From positions 2,179,501 to 2,243,500 of the forward strand of contig NZ_CP035501.1 in NCBI RefSeq assembly GCF_004135585.1: a stretch of DNA of 64,000 bases, read 5' to 3'. The notes beneath the pieces were generated by a model, which was not told the DNA's origin, ran no database searches, and worked only from the letters and a program-made list of their open reading frames with translations. The DNA is from Sphingosinicella sp. BN140058. Lineage in GTDB: Bacteria > Pseudomonadota > Alphaproteobacteria > Sphingomonadales > Sphingomonadaceae. Numbering within the stretch: the stretch's first letter is position 1; each line of letters opens with the position of its first letter. Made by a program: the position numbers and the translations under genes. Shown here one piece after another: positions 33,199 to 44,817 of the stretch.

Positions 33199-34098
33199 CT
33201 ACTTTCCAATATAGGCGGCAAGCTCGTCCGGCGTTCCATTGGGAAAGGCTTGTCTCAACTGGTCGATGAAGGCGGACACGCGTGCGCTGAGCAGACGCCG
33301 CGTAGGGTAGAGCGTCCATAAGGCGATGTCCGGTGCATCGACGTCGCCCCAATGGACGAGGGTGCCGTCGGCGAGATCGTGGCTTACCAGTGAGATCGGC
33401 AGGCGGGCGGCGCCGACTCCGGCCCGGACCGCGTCGCGAACCATGATCAGGGACGAGAGGCTCAGCACGGGCCGCGTCCGGATCGTCTCCCGGCCCTCCC
33501 GGGTCCGAACCCGCCATTCCGGTTGGTCGCCGGAAGCGCGGACGACGGCCGCCACGGCGTCGGCTGGATCGTCTCCCCTCGGACGGCGGAGCGCGGGACT
33601 GGCGACGACCACCAGACGATCGTGGAGAAAGGCGCGGCCGACCAGGCTCTCGTCCGGATCCGGATTGACCCGGATGACGAGATCGAACCCCTCCTCGATC
33701 ATGTCGACCGGGCGATCCTCGCTGGTGACCTCCAGCCGAACCTCGGGGTAGCGGAGCGCGAAGTCGCCGGCGAGCTTGCCCATCGCCGTCTGGCAGAAGA
33801 GCAGCGGGGCGCTGATCCGCAGGCGTCCGCGCGGCCGCGAACCGCCGGAGGCGATTTCCACGGCCGTTTCCTCGAGTTCGGTGAGAAGCTGTCCCGCGCG
33901 CGCGAACAAGGCCCGTCCCTCCTCGGTGAGTTTCAGATCGCGCGCCCCGCGTTCGAACAGGCGCAGGCCGAGGCCCGCCTCCAGGTCCGCCACACGCCGG
34001 GACAGGGTCGCCTTCGGGCGGCCGGTGGCGCGCGCCGCCTTGCCGAACCCGCCGTGGCGGGCGACCAGGGTGTAGTCGGCGAGAGCGAGCAGGTCCAT
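33199..34098 (-). CDS. LysR-family transcriptional regulator
   Basis: A 299-residue regulator. The helix-turn-helix is in residues 1-60 (DYTLVARHGGFGKAARATG, KATLSRRVADLEAGLG, LRLFERG) and the substrate-binding domain follows from about 88 (RGRLRISAPLLF). I chose ATG at 34098 with GGTGGA upstream; a GTG at 34107 is possible. It is divergent from the NmrA-like gene, the classic arrangement for a LysR regulator controlling its neighbour. The effector is unknown. Confidence 0.88.
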   Translation of the reverse strand: MDLLALADYTLVARHGGFGKAARATGRPKATLSRRVADLEAGLGLRLFERGARDLKLTEEGRALFARAGQLLTELEETAVEIASGGSRPRGRLRISAPLLFCQTAMGKLAGDFALRYPEVRLEVTSEDRPVDMIEEGFDLVIRVNPDPDESLVGRAFLHDRLVVVASPALRRPRGDDPADAVAAVVRASGDQPEWRVRTREGRETIRTRPVLSLSSLIMVRDAVRAGVGAARLPISLVSHDLADGTLVHWGDVDAPDIALWTLYPTRRLLSARVSAFIDQLRQAFPNGTPDELAAYIGK

Positions 34099-34170
34099 GT
34101 GTTCCACCAGTGAGACGGTGCGTCCAGATCTAGCGTCTATTGGGGCGCATGTGGATCACTAATTGGAGAA

Positions 34171-34184
34171 GAGCCAAGTGGCTC
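34171..34184. promoter_or_regulatory. Small palindrome in the LysR/NmrA divergent region
   Basis: GAGCCA-AG-TGGCTC is a perfect inverted repeat located 19 bp before the NmrA-like start. It could be an operator, but it lacks the T-N11-A form of most LysR sites. Confidence 0.25.
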
Positions 34185-34202
34185 AACCAAGGAGTGCCCC
34201 CC

Positions 34203-35066
34203 ATGACCATCCTCGTTACCGGCGCAACCGGAAATGTCGGCCGCAACGTCGTCGAACAGCTCGTCCGCCGCGGTGCCGACGTCCGCGCCCTCGTGCGCGA
34301 TCCCGCCAAGGCGCGCTTCCCGGCCGGTGTCGACATCGTTCAAGGAGACCTGCTCGACGTCGATGCTCTGCGCAGCGCCTTCGCCGGAGTCTCCACTCTG
34401 TTCCTGCTGAACGGCGTGGTGGCGGATGAATTCACCCAGGCGCTCGTTGCGCTCGCCGTCGCCAGGGAGGCCGGGATCGAACGCATCGTCTATCTGTCGG
34501 TGATCCACAGCGATCTGTACGTGAACGTGCCCCATTTCGCCGGCAAGTTCGGCGTCGAGCGGATGATCGAGCAGATGGGGCTCAATGCGACCATCCTGCG
34601 ACCCGCCTATTTCATGGACAACGACAAGACGATCAAGGACGTGGTTGCCGGCTATGGCCTCTACCCGATGCCGATCGGCGCCAAGGGCCTCGCCATGATC
34701 GACTCCCGCGATGTCGGCGAGGTCGCCGCGATCGAGTTGATGCGGCGCGAGCAGGCTGACGCGCCGCTGCCCGTGACCCGAATCAACCTCGTCGGCCCGG
34801 ACACGCTGACCGGCGCCGAGGTGGCCGCGATCTGGAGCGACGTGCTAGGCCGGACGATCACCTATCCCGGCGACGACACCGGCGGCTTCGAGCAGAATCT
34901 GCGGCAGTTCATGCCAGGCTGGATGGCGCTGGACATGCGGCTGATGGCGGAGCGCTTCCTGACCGACGGCATGGTTCCCGATGCTGGCGATGTCGACCGG
35001 CTGACCGCCCTGCTCGGGCGCCCCTTGCGCCCCTATCGCGACTTCGCGGCCGAGATCGCCGCCTGA
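34203..35066 (+). CDS. NmrA-like NAD(P)-binding protein
   Basis: An atypical SDR of 287 residues: GATGNVGRNVV at residues 7-17 binds the dinucleotide; LVRDPAKARFPAG and the later RPAYFMDNDKTI, SRDVGEVAAIEL and TLTGAEVAAIWSDVLG fit the NmrA/HSCARG and quinone-oxidoreductase-like group. It lacks a clear YxxxK catalytic pair, so it may be a redox sensor or a reductase. The ATG at 34203 follows AAGGAG. The AtaL-like gene follows 37 bp later, and the LysR regulator is divergent. Confidence 0.85.
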   Translation: MTILVTGATGNVGRNVVEQLVRRGADVRALVRDPAKARFPAGVDIVQGDLLDVDALRSAFAGVSTLFLLNGVVADEFTQALVALAVAREAGIERIVYLSVIHSDLYVNVPHFAGKFGVERMIEQMGLNATILRPAYFMDNDKTIKDVVAGYGLYPMPIGAKGLAMIDSRDVGEVAAIELMRREQADAPLPVTRINLVGPDTLTGAEVAAIWSDVLGRTITYPGDDTGGFEQNLRQFMPGWMALDMRLMAERFLTDGMVPDAGDVDRLTALLGRPLRPYRDFAAEIAA

Positions 35067-35103
35067 GCCCTCTTCTCCCAATCCCCAAACCAGGAGTTCC
35101 GAC

Positions 35104-35577
35104 ATGATCTACTCGACCGCGACCGTTCCGGTGAACCCCGTTGGCGGAACCAACCTGACCCGTGCCCAGGTCTGGAAGGGGCTCGAGCGCAAGGCGCGCG
35201 ACGCCCGCCTCTTCCTCCCGCCGGGCCTGTGCACGCGCTGCGAAGTCACCGAGGAGAGCGCCACCCATTTCGTGCGGGAGGCGACCATTGCCGGCGCCGA
35301 CCTGCGCGAGATCATCGTGCTCGAACCGGAAAGCAAAGTGACCTTCTTCCAGGCCGCCGGTCCGCGCGAGGGCGCGATCGTAAACGAGCTGATCGAGGAC
35401 GAGGCGGGCACGCTCCACCTCCGTTTCTACTGCTACCTCGGACTGCGTGGTATCGAACCCGGTGGACCCGAGGAGCAGGCGGAAGAGGCGCAGTTCGACA
35501 GCGACGGTGGCTACAAGGCGGCGCTCCTGTCCACCCTCAAGCGTACCCGGGAGATGCTCGCAGCGGGAACGCTCTGA
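35104..35577 (+). CDS. AtaL-like/DUF1857 (START-fold) protein
   Basis: A 157-residue protein that resembles the DUF1857 (AtaL-like) family: it opens IYSTATVPVNPVG, has LTRAQVWKGLERKARDARLF and the later strand FYCYLGLRGIEPGGPEE. This is a helix-grip, ligand-binding fold with no proven bacterial function. AAACCAGGAG stands before the ATG at 35104. It is likely cotranscribed with the NmrA-like gene. Confidence 0.78.
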   Translation: MIYSTATVPVNPVGGTNLTRAQVWKGLERKARDARLFLPPGLCTRCEVTEESATHFVREATIAGADLREIIVLEPESKVTFFQAAGPREGAIVNELIEDEAGTLHLRFYCYLGLRGIEPGGPEEQAEEAQFDSDGGYKAALLSTLKRTREMLAAGTL

Positions 35578-35660
35578 TTGATAGCGCCCCCCGACCCGGA
35601 CGTCAGTGCGTGCGCAATGGCGTCCGGGTCCCCTCAAGCCTTCTTTGCGGCGCTGGACGG

Positions 35661-36182
35661 CTACAGCGATCCCCCCGGCCCGCCCTCGAGATCGCCGACG
35701 CAGTCGACATCGGGCTCGGCCCTGGCCATCCGCTTGAGCTTCCGTGTCTGCGCGACGAGGCCCGGAAACAGCGCGTTCGGATCGATCTCGTAGCGGCGGA
35801 CGAGGTCCAGCGCCCAGGCGTAGTGACGCGCACCGGCTTCGCAGCTGTTGCTGCCGCCGTCACCCTCGCCCCACACCTTGCGCCACGGGGTTCGGCCTTC
35901 CTGCTGAAGGAGTGCCTGGAAGGCGCCGACCTCGCCCTCGCCCTGGACGTAGGCAAGCGCGCGCGGACCCGTTCGGACCACGCGGAACTGCCGGATCCGG
36001 AAGCGCGCCTCGGGTCTGTCGTCGCCATCGTGGAGGATTTTGAGAATGGCGATGCGCTCCGCACTTCCGGGCGCCGGCGTATGGATCGCGGATGCGGCGG
36101 CGACCGCAATTGGCGGCGCCGCCAGCATCGCCATCGCTGCGAGCCGCAAGAGCGGAGGAGATGCCGAACGAAGAACCATCAT
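35661..36182 (-). CDS. Secreted protein of unknown function
   Basis: A 173-residue protein with an N-terminal signal peptide (LLRLAAMAMLAAPPIAVAAASA). The mature part has two Cys (near 113 and 160), consistent with a periplasmic disulfide, and the segments RIRQFRVVRTGPRALAYVQ and HYAWALDLVRRYEIDPN. I recognise no family. It starts with two adjacent ATG codons at 36182/36179 and is divergent from the next secreted protein; codon use matches the surrounding genes. Confidence 0.6.
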   Translation of the reverse strand: MMVLRSASPPLLRLAAMAMLAAPPIAVAAASAIHTPAPGSAERIAILKILHDGDDRPEARFRIRQFRVVRTGPRALAYVQGEGEVGAFQALLQQEGRTPWRKVWGEGDGGSNSCEAGARHYAWALDLVRRYEIDPNALFPGLVAQTRKLKRMARAEPDVDCVGDLEGGPGGSL

Positions 36183-36302
36183 GAGGCGGGCCGTATCAGA
36201 TCAGGGGCGGTCGGAAAGCCGCTCTGAACATGCCGATGCCGCCTTTGAGGTCGTCGCCGCCGATGCGATCGCCTAAACCCCCATTTCCCTCGCTTGGACC
36301 CA

Positions 36303-37409
36303 ATGATCATGCAACGATCCGCCTTCCCCATCCTGGCTGCCCTCTGCTTGTGCCTGATCCTGCCGGCCCGGGCCGCGGCCGCAGCGGAGACGGAAGCGGT
36401 TTACGAAGGCTTCGTCGGCGACGCACGCGTCGTCGCCGCCCTGACGGAGAGCGAGGGAGAGATTTTCGGCCGTTATTTCTACCAGCGTTCGCGGCTCGAC
36501 ATCGATCTGTCCGGCAAGGCGGACGGCGACACGATTGTCCTGATGTCGCGAACGACCGGCGACCAGCTGCACCTGAAGCGGGTGGGTGCGACTCTCACGG
36601 GGACGCTGACCACCGCAAAGGCCCGGAAGCTCGCCGTAAGCCTGCGTCCCGCGGACGGACCGGGCGCCTTCCCTGCGGAAGTGCCGTCCACATTGAGTCT
36701 CTACGAGCGCCGGCAACTCGCCGGCCTTCGGCTCGTGCCGCAGCAGGCCGAAACCATCGGCGCGCGGACGATACGCTGGTACCGCGAGCCGCTGTCCGGC
36801 ATCCGCCTGTTCCGCCTGGAGTCCGGTATTCCGGCCGCGCCGATGACGGCGATCAACCATGCTCTCGCCCGCGATCAGTGGCGGACGATCTCGGCCTGGT
36901 TCGCCTGCACCGGATCGGACGGAGTGGCCGGCACGGAAATCGCGGAGGCGAGCAGGCCGTGGATCGGCGCCCGTCACATGAGCTATTCCTGGACGACCAG
37001 TTGGAGCTGCGCGGGCACTGCCCACCCGGATTTCGGAACGGTGGGGCACAGCTACGACCTTCGCACCGGCCGCCCCTTAGCCCTGGATGATCTTCTGCAC
37101 TTCGGAGCGGCACCGGTTCCTCGGCAAGAGAGCAACGGCTGGTACGCCTACCGCGCCAACAGCTTTGCGCCGGGCGTCGTCGCGCTGCTGAAGCGCTATC
37201 ATCCCGCGGAGATGGCACCGCCCGGCGGAGACGACGACGCTTGCGACTATTCGGACCCCGATGTCTGGCATTTCCCGGCCTGGATGCTGTCCGACAAGGG
37301 CCTGTGGCTCGGTGCCTATTTTCCGCGCGTGCAGCGCGCCTGCGACGCGCCGGACTGGGCGATCATCCCCTGGTCTGCGCTCAGTCTCGCACGGGGCGAG
37401 CGGCCCTAG
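36303..37409 (+). CDS. Secreted protein with DUF3298/RsiV-like C-terminal part
   Basis: A protein of about 368 residues with a signal peptide (RSAFPILAALCLCLILPARAAA). The first half has short beta-rich repeats (YEGFVGDARVVAALTESEG, FGRYFYQRS). The second half contains HSYDLRTGRPLALDDLL, which matches the 'F/Y-DL-TGK-L-L-DLF' block of DUF3298/RsiV-like proteins, some of which bind ligands such as lysozyme. ATG at 36303 or 36309 could start it. Four Cys in the mature part suggest disulfides. Its role is unknown. Confidence 0.68.
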   Translation: MIMQRSAFPILAALCLCLILPARAAAAAETEAVYEGFVGDARVVAALTESEGEIFGRYFYQRSRLDIDLSGKADGDTIVLMSRTTGDQLHLKRVGATLTGTLTTAKARKLAVSLRPADGPGAFPAEVPSTLSLYERRQLAGLRLVPQQAETIGARTIRWYREPLSGIRLFRLESGIPAAPMTAINHALARDQWRTISAWFACTGSDGVAGTEIAEASRPWIGARHMSYSWTTSWSCAGTAHPDFGTVGHSYDLRTGRPLALDDLLHFGAAPVPRQESNGWYAYRANSFAPGVVALLKRYHPAEMAPPGGDDDACDYSDPDVWHFPAWMLSDKGLWLGAYFPRVQRACDAPDWAIIPWSALSLARGERP

Positions 37410-37486
37410 TCCTTGCTGTGGAGCGTGAGGAGATCGGAGCCGCCGTCCAGCCGCTTCCTCCCGATCCGGCTCTGCCTCAGCGCCGC

Positions 37487-38629
37487 TCAGGCCGCCGGCA
37501 CGAGCCGCAGCAGGCGCCCGCCCTCGCCGTCTTCCAGCAGGTAGACGGAGCCGTCCGCCCCTTGTTCCACTTCGCGGATTCGCTTGCCCATCGGGAAGCG
37601 CTCCGCCTCGCGAGCGCTGGTGCCGTCGAAGCTGACCCGGATCAGGGCCTCGCTGGACAAGCCGCCGATCAGGGCGCTGCCGCGCCAGGCCGGGAATTTG
37701 GCGCCCGAATAGAAGATCAGGCTGGAGGGCGAGATCACCGGGGTCCACCACACTTCCGGGGCATTGAGATCGGGCCGGGTGTCGTGATCGGGGATCGGCT
37801 TGCCGTCATAATGATCGCCGTTCGAGACGAGCGGATAGCCGTAGTTCGAACCGCGCTCGATCCGGTTGAGTTCGTCTCCGCCCTTCGGCCCCATTTCGTT
37901 GGTCCACAATTGCCCCTGGCCGTCGAAGGCGATGCCGAGCAGGTTGCGGTGGCCGAGGCTCCAGACCTGCGCCGCGACCCCGCCGCGGGCGGCGAACGGA
38001 TTGTCGGCCGGTACCGAGCCGTCGTCGTTCAAGCGAATGACCTTGCCCAGATTCTGGTTCATGTCCTGCGCCGGCGTGAACTTCTGACGCTCGCCGCTGG
38101 TGATGTAGAGCTTGCGATCCGGACCGAAGGCAATGCGGTGGGAATAATGGCCCTGGCCTTCGACCTTGGGCGACTGCCGCCAGATCGTCTGCAGCCCGTC
38201 GAGCCGGGCGCTGCCGCCGTCGCGGACCAACTTAGCGCGGCCGACCACCGCGCCGTGGGTATTGCCTTCGCCGGCCTCCGCCCAGCTCAGATAGACAAGA
38301 TTGTTCTCGCTGAATTCGGGGTGGAGGACGACGTCGCCCAGCCCGCCTTGTCCGCCATAATCGACCTTGGGCACACCGGCGACCTCGATCGGCGTGCCGC
38401 CGCCCGGCGGCAGCAGCTTGAGGCGCCCCGCCTTCTCGGAGATCAAGGCGTGGCCGCCGGGCAGGAAGGTCATCGCCCACGGCTCGTCGAACGTTGCGAC
38501 CGGTTCGACCTTGAACGGACGCTCACCGGCGCCGACCGAGCGCGCGGTGCCGCCCGCCTCGCTCTGCGCGTTGCAGGCCGAGGCGGCGAGCATGAGGATC
38601 GGGAGTGCAGCCAGGTTGAACGCGCGCAT
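37487..38629 (-). CDS. PQQ-dependent sugar dehydrogenase-like lipoprotein (soluble GDH family)
   Basis: A six-bladed propeller of 380 residues of the soluble aldose dehydrogenase (Asd/YliI, GDH-B) family, which oxidises aldoses in the periplasm with PQQ. Blocks: FDEPWAMTFLPGG, GGLGDVVLHPEF, GHYSHRIAFGPDRKLYIT (with the catalytic-type His), SLGHRNLLGIAFD and NEMGPKGGDELNRIE. The start at 38629 is fixed by a perfect GGAGGT five bases upstream. The signal peptide ends LAASAC, close to a lipobox, so it may be a lipoprotein. No PQQ synthesis genes are in the window. Confidence 0.9.
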   Translation of the reverse strand: MRAFNLAALPILMLAASACNAQSEAGGTARSVGAGERPFKVEPVATFDEPWAMTFLPGGHALISEKAGRLKLLPPGGGTPIEVAGVPKVDYGGQGGLGDVVLHPEFSENNLVYLSWAEAGEGNTHGAVVGRAKLVRDGGSARLDGLQTIWRQSPKVEGQGHYSHRIAFGPDRKLYITSGERQKFTPAQDMNQNLGKVIRLNDDGSVPADNPFAARGGVAAQVWSLGHRNLLGIAFDGQGQLWTNEMGPKGGDELNRIERGSNYGYPLVSNGDHYDGKPIPDHDTRPDLNAPEVWWTPVISPSSLIFYSGAKFPAWRGSALIGGLSSEALIRVSFDGTSAREAERFPMGKRIREVEQGADGSVYLLEDGEGGRLLRLVPAA

Positions 38630-38787
38630 CGAGACCTCCGGTGTCGTTACCTCCATGGTCCTGCTGATCCGCCGCGGCTCCGTCAAGATGGTCAAGTGGC
38701 TGGACCCAGCGCGATCAATCCCTGCGCCTCGCGCAGGCGCCGCCTTGGCAGGTCCTCATGGTGTCAGTCGCTAGGGCAAGGACGAGA

Positions 38788-38889
38788 ATGACGGAACATC
38801 AATGGTCTACCCCTGCCGATTCCGTGCTTGTCGTCTTTGCGGCTTGGGCCTATATGGCGTTCACCTTCCTCGACATCGTTAGACGTTGA
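38788..38889 (+). CDS. Possible 33-residue single-helix membrane peptide
   Basis: A short ORF starting ATG at 38788 with AAGGA five bases upstream and ending TGA at 38889. Residues 13-31 (VLVVFAAWAYMAFTFLDIV) form one likely membrane helix, with a charged RR end. It stands 58 bp before rimP. Good spacing of the ribosome site and the helix support it, but the length is too short to judge coding potential. Confidence 0.35.
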   Translation: MTEHQWSTPADSVLVVFAAWAYMAFTFLDIVRR

Positions 38890-38947
38890 GGCTGGTCCCG
38901 GGGTCGGGGCCGGCACGAGGCAGCTTTGTTTTTGGGACCGACTTCGC

Positions 38948-39475
38948 ATGGCGGACATCACCGCAGTACAGAGCCTTATCGAACCCGCGGCGCAGGCCGA
39001 GGGGCTGGCGCTGGTGCGCGTGAAGATGATCGGCGGCACGTCCGACCCGACCTTGCAGGTGATGGCGGAGCGCCCCGACACGCGCCAGCTGACGCTCGAG
39101 GATTGCGAGCGCCTGTCGCGCCGGATTTCGGACATATTGGACGAGAGCGATCCGATCGAGGGCGCCTACCGCCTGGAAGTCAGCTCGCCCGGAATCGATC
39201 GGCCGCTGACCCGGCTTCAGGATTTCGAGGATTGGAAGGGCCATCAGGCCCGGATCACGCTCGAGGAGCCGTTCGCCAACCGCAAGCAGTTCACCGGCGA
39301 CCTGCTCGGCGTCGAAGGCGACACCGTGCTGATCGAGGTGCCGGGCATGGGTGCGACCGGGCTCCCGTTCGCATCGCTGCGCTCCGCCAAGCTCGTCATG
39401 ACCGACAAACTCATCGCCGCGACCGCGCCATTGTCCGCGGACGGTGCCGACAGAATTCAAGTAGAGGAAGACTGA
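38948..39475 (+). CDS. rimP: Ribosome maturation factor RimP
   Basis: Needed for 30S subunit maturation. 175 residues: an N-terminal domain (IEPAAQAEGLALVRVKMIGG), the family block YRLEVSSPGIDRPLTRLQDF near residue 77, and a C-terminal SH3-like domain (GVEGDTVLIEVPG). The start at 38948 is supported by the conserved alignment; the frame open from 38828 is not protein-like. It is the first gene of the nusA-infB block, and nusA starts 1 bp later. Confidence 0.93.
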   Translation: MADITAVQSLIEPAAQAEGLALVRVKMIGGTSDPTLQVMAERPDTRQLTLEDCERLSRRISDILDESDPIEGAYRLEVSSPGIDRPLTRLQDFEDWKGHQARITLEEPFANRKQFTGDLLGVEGDTVLIEVPGMGATGLPFASLRSAKLVMTDKLIAATAPLSADGADRIQVEED

Positions 39476-39476
39476 C

Positions 39477-41078
39477 ATGGCCACTGCTGCCGTTTCCGCC
39501 AACAAGGCCGAACTGCTCGCCATCGCCGACGCGGTCGCGCGCGAGAAGCTGATCGATCGCGGCATCGTCATCGAGGCGATGGAAGACGCGATCCAGCGCG
39601 CCGCCCGGGCCCGCTACGGCGCCGAGAACGACATTCGCGCCAAGCTCGATCCCGTCTCGGGTGACCTGCGCCTGTGGCGCGTCGTCGAAGTGGTCGAGGA
39701 GGTCGAGGACCATTTCAAGCAGGTCAGCCTGAAGGACGCGCAGAAACTGCAAAAGGGCGCCGATCTCGGCGACTTCATCGTCGATCCGCTGCCGCCGATC
39801 GAGTTCGGCCGGATCGCAGCCCAGGCCGCCAAGCAGGTGATCTTCCAGAAGGTCCGCGACGCCGAGCGCGAGCGCCAGTATGAGGAGTTCAAGGATCGCG
39901 TCGGCGAGATCATCACCGGCGTCGTCAAGCGGGTGGAATTCGGCCACGTCGTCGTCGATCTCGGCCGCGCCGAGGGCGTCATCCGCCGCGACCAGCAGAT
40001 CCCGCGTGAAGTGGTCCGCGTCGGCGACCGCGTCCGCGCGCTGATCCTTTCGGTCCGCCGCGAAAACCGCGGACCGCAGATCTTCCTGTCGCGCGCGCAC
40101 CCGGACTTCATGAAGAAGCTGTTCGCCCAGGAAGTCCCCGAAATCTACGACTCGATCATCGAGATCAAGGCCGCCGCCCGCGATCCGGGCAGCCGCGCCA
40201 AGATCGGCGTGATCAGCCATGACAGCTCGATCGATCCGGTCGGCGCCTGCGTCGGCATGAAGGGCAGCCGCGTCCAGGCAGTCGTCCAGGAGCTGCAGGG
40301 CGAGAAGATCGACATCATCCCCTGGTCCGAGGATCTCGCGACCTTCGTCGTGAACGCGCTGCAGCCGGCGACGGTCAGCCGCGTCGTCATCGACGAAGAA
40401 GAGAGCCGCATCGAAGTGGTCGTTCCCGACGATCAGTTGAGCCTGGCGATCGGCCGCCGCGGCCAGAATGTCCGCCTCGCCTCCCAGCTCACCGGCTCGG
40501 CGATCGACATCATGACCGAGGCCGACGCCAGCGAGAAGCGTCAGCGCGAGTTCGTCGAGCGTTCGTCGATGTTCCAGGAGGAGCTCGACGTCGACGAGAC
40601 CCTCGCCCAGTTGCTGGTCGCCGAAGGCTTCGGGGCGCTCGAAGAGGTCGCCTATGTCGAGCTCGACGAGCTCGCTTCGATCGAGGGCTTCGACGACGAG
40701 CTCGCCACCGAGCTGCAGAGCCGCGCCCAGGAAGCGCTGGACCGCCGCGAGGAAGCCTCACGCGAGGAACGCCGCTCGATGGGCGTCGAGGATGCGCTGG
40801 CCGAGATGCCTTATCTCACGGAGGGTATGCTGGTGACGCTCGGCAAGGCCGGCATCAAGACGCTCGACGACCTCGCCGACCTCGCCACCGACGAGCTCGT
40901 CCAGAAGAAGCGGCCCGAGCAGCGCCGCCAGCGCGAGAGCAACCGTTCCGAGGACAAGGGCGGGATCCTCGCCGAATATGGCCTTTCGGACGAACAGGGT
41001 AACGAGATCATCATGGCCGCGCGCGCCCATTGGTTCGAAGATGAAGGGGAGGACGCTGTTGCGGAAACCTCCCAATGA
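39477..41078 (+). CDS. nusA: Transcription termination/antitermination factor NusA
   Basis: Binds RNA polymerase and controls pausing and termination. 533 residues: N-terminal polymerase-binding domain (about 1-125), S1 domain near 140-205 (GEIITGVVKRVEFGHVVVD), KH1 near 250 (VGACVGMKGSRVQAVVQEL), KH2 near 320 (LSLAIGRRGQNVRLASQL), then acidic C-terminal repeats (VDETLAQLLVAEGFGALEEV; LTEGMLVTLGKAGIKTLDDL). The last 60 residues (RRQRESNRSEDKGG...) are a charged tail. It lies in the usual order rimP-nusA-ylxR-infB. Confidence 0.96.
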   Translation: MATAAVSANKAELLAIADAVAREKLIDRGIVIEAMEDAIQRAARARYGAENDIRAKLDPVSGDLRLWRVVEVVEEVEDHFKQVSLKDAQKLQKGADLGDFIVDPLPPIEFGRIAAQAAKQVIFQKVRDAERERQYEEFKDRVGEIITGVVKRVEFGHVVVDLGRAEGVIRRDQQIPREVVRVGDRVRALILSVRRENRGPQIFLSRAHPDFMKKLFAQEVPEIYDSIIEIKAAARDPGSRAKIGVISHDSSIDPVGACVGMKGSRVQAVVQELQGEKIDIIPWSEDLATFVVNALQPATVSRVVIDEEESRIEVVVPDDQLSLAIGRRGQNVRLASQLTGSAIDIMTEADASEKRQREFVERSSMFQEELDVDETLAQLLVAEGFGALEEVAYVELDELASIEGFDDELATELQSRAQEALDRREEASREERRSMGVEDALAEMPYLTEGMLVTLGKAGIKTLDDLADLATDELVQKKRPEQRRQRESNRSEDKGGILAEYGLSDEQGNEIIMAARAHWFEDEGEDAVAETSQ

Positions 41079-41182
41079 ACGCCTAGCGAATCGTTCCCCC
41101 GCCCTGCTCGGGGCGGGGCTGCCGACGAATTGGATGCAGCGGGGGCGGAGTCGCCGCCGCGGTGATCGGTTGCGCCCGTTGC

Positions 41183-41230
41183 GCACGCTTTGCGTGCACC
41201 CCACCCCCTATTCCTCCCGCAGGCGGGAGG
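41183..41230. repeat. Two-hairpin repeat, copy 2, between nusA and ylxR
   Basis: First hairpin GCACGC-TTT-GCGTGC (41183-41197), second hairpin CCTCCCGC-AG-GCGGGAGG (41213-41230), separated by a C-rich spacer. Same layout as the copies at 7618, 47581 and 58579. It lies inside an operon, so if it terminates at all it does so partially. Confidence 0.6.
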
Positions 41231-41267
41231 GGAGCCTTAGCGGGCTTGTCCTTCGGGAGGGCTGCGC

Positions 41268-41962
41268 ATGAGCGACAAGCATGTGGCGGAGCGCAAGTGC
41301 ATCCTTTCCGGAGAGCATGATGCGCGTGATGCGCTGATCCGGCTCGCGCTTGGTCCGGATGGGCAGGTGGCCCCGGACGTGCGGGCGAAAGCGCCGGGCC
41401 GCGGTGCCTGGATCGGCGTCGATCGTGCCGCCCTCGAAAAGGCCCAGGCCAACGGCAAGCTCCGCGGCGCCCTCGCCCGCGCCTTCAAGGGCCCCGTTCA
41501 GGCGCCGGAGGATCTTGCCGACCGAATCGAAGCTGCCCTCCGGCAGACTGCCCTCGATCGGCTCGGTCTCGAAGCGAGGGCCGGGACACTGATCACCGGC
41601 AGCGAGAAGATCGACGTCGCGCTGCGGCGCGGCGAAGTCCATCTGCTGCTCCACGCCGCCGATGCCGGCGAAGACGGCACCCGCAAGCTGGAACAGGCTT
41701 ATCGGGTCGGCAGCATGGACGAGGATGAGAGTCCGATCGAGGCGCGCCAAGGGCTGGTCTTTCCAGCGGAAAGACCCATATTGTCGTTGGCCCTCGGACG
41801 CCAGAATGTGGTACATGTCGCCGTCATCGATCGCGCTGCCGCACAGCGCGTGCGTCATGCGCTTGAGCGATGGCGCGATTTTATAGGTCAGAAGGTCGGG
41901 CTGAGCGCCGCATCGGCGGGTACGTCGGATGCGTCGGCTGTGGATGTGAACGAAGGATTGTA

Positions 41963-41963
<1 letters not shown>
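41268..41963 (+). CDS. YlxR (DUF448)-L7Ae-like fusion RNA-binding protein
   Basis: A 231-residue protein. The N-terminal YlxR/DUF448 domain has [20 protein letters not shown] and [17 protein letters not shown]; the middle (LIDR-type segment [19 protein letters not shown]) resembles the L7Ae/YlxQ family. The two are separate genes in Firmicutes and a fusion in alphaproteobacteria. They lie between nusA and infB in most bacteria; YlxR has been linked to transcript control and RNase P. GGGAGGG precedes the ATG at 41268. Its TAA overlaps the infB ATG (TAATG). Confidence 0.88.
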
Positions 41964-44679
<2,716 letters not shown>

Positions 44680-44683
<4 letters not shown>

Positions 44684-44814
44684 GGAAAAAGGCGGGGAAG
44701 AAGCGAAGGGACCGTTGGTATGATAGTATCGACGGGCTCGGGTGCCTGGTGGAAGGCGCCGGCTGCTTCTTCCCCTGCCTGATCCTCGCGTTCGGCTTGT
44801 CGTGGATGGTCTGA
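44680..44814 (+). CDS. 44-residue small membrane protein between infB and rbfA
   Basis: A short ORF that starts with GTG at 44680, overlapping the infB stop (GTGA), and ends 3 bp before the rbfA start. It has a basic N-terminus ([18 protein letters not shown]) and a hydrophobic C-terminus ([16 protein letters not shown]) with three Cys in CL...GAGCFFPC. The exact fit into the gap between two essential genes and the coupling to infB support a real gene. Function unknown; a positive-inside single-span protein is likely. Confidence 0.6.
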
Positions 44815-44817
44815 CCG

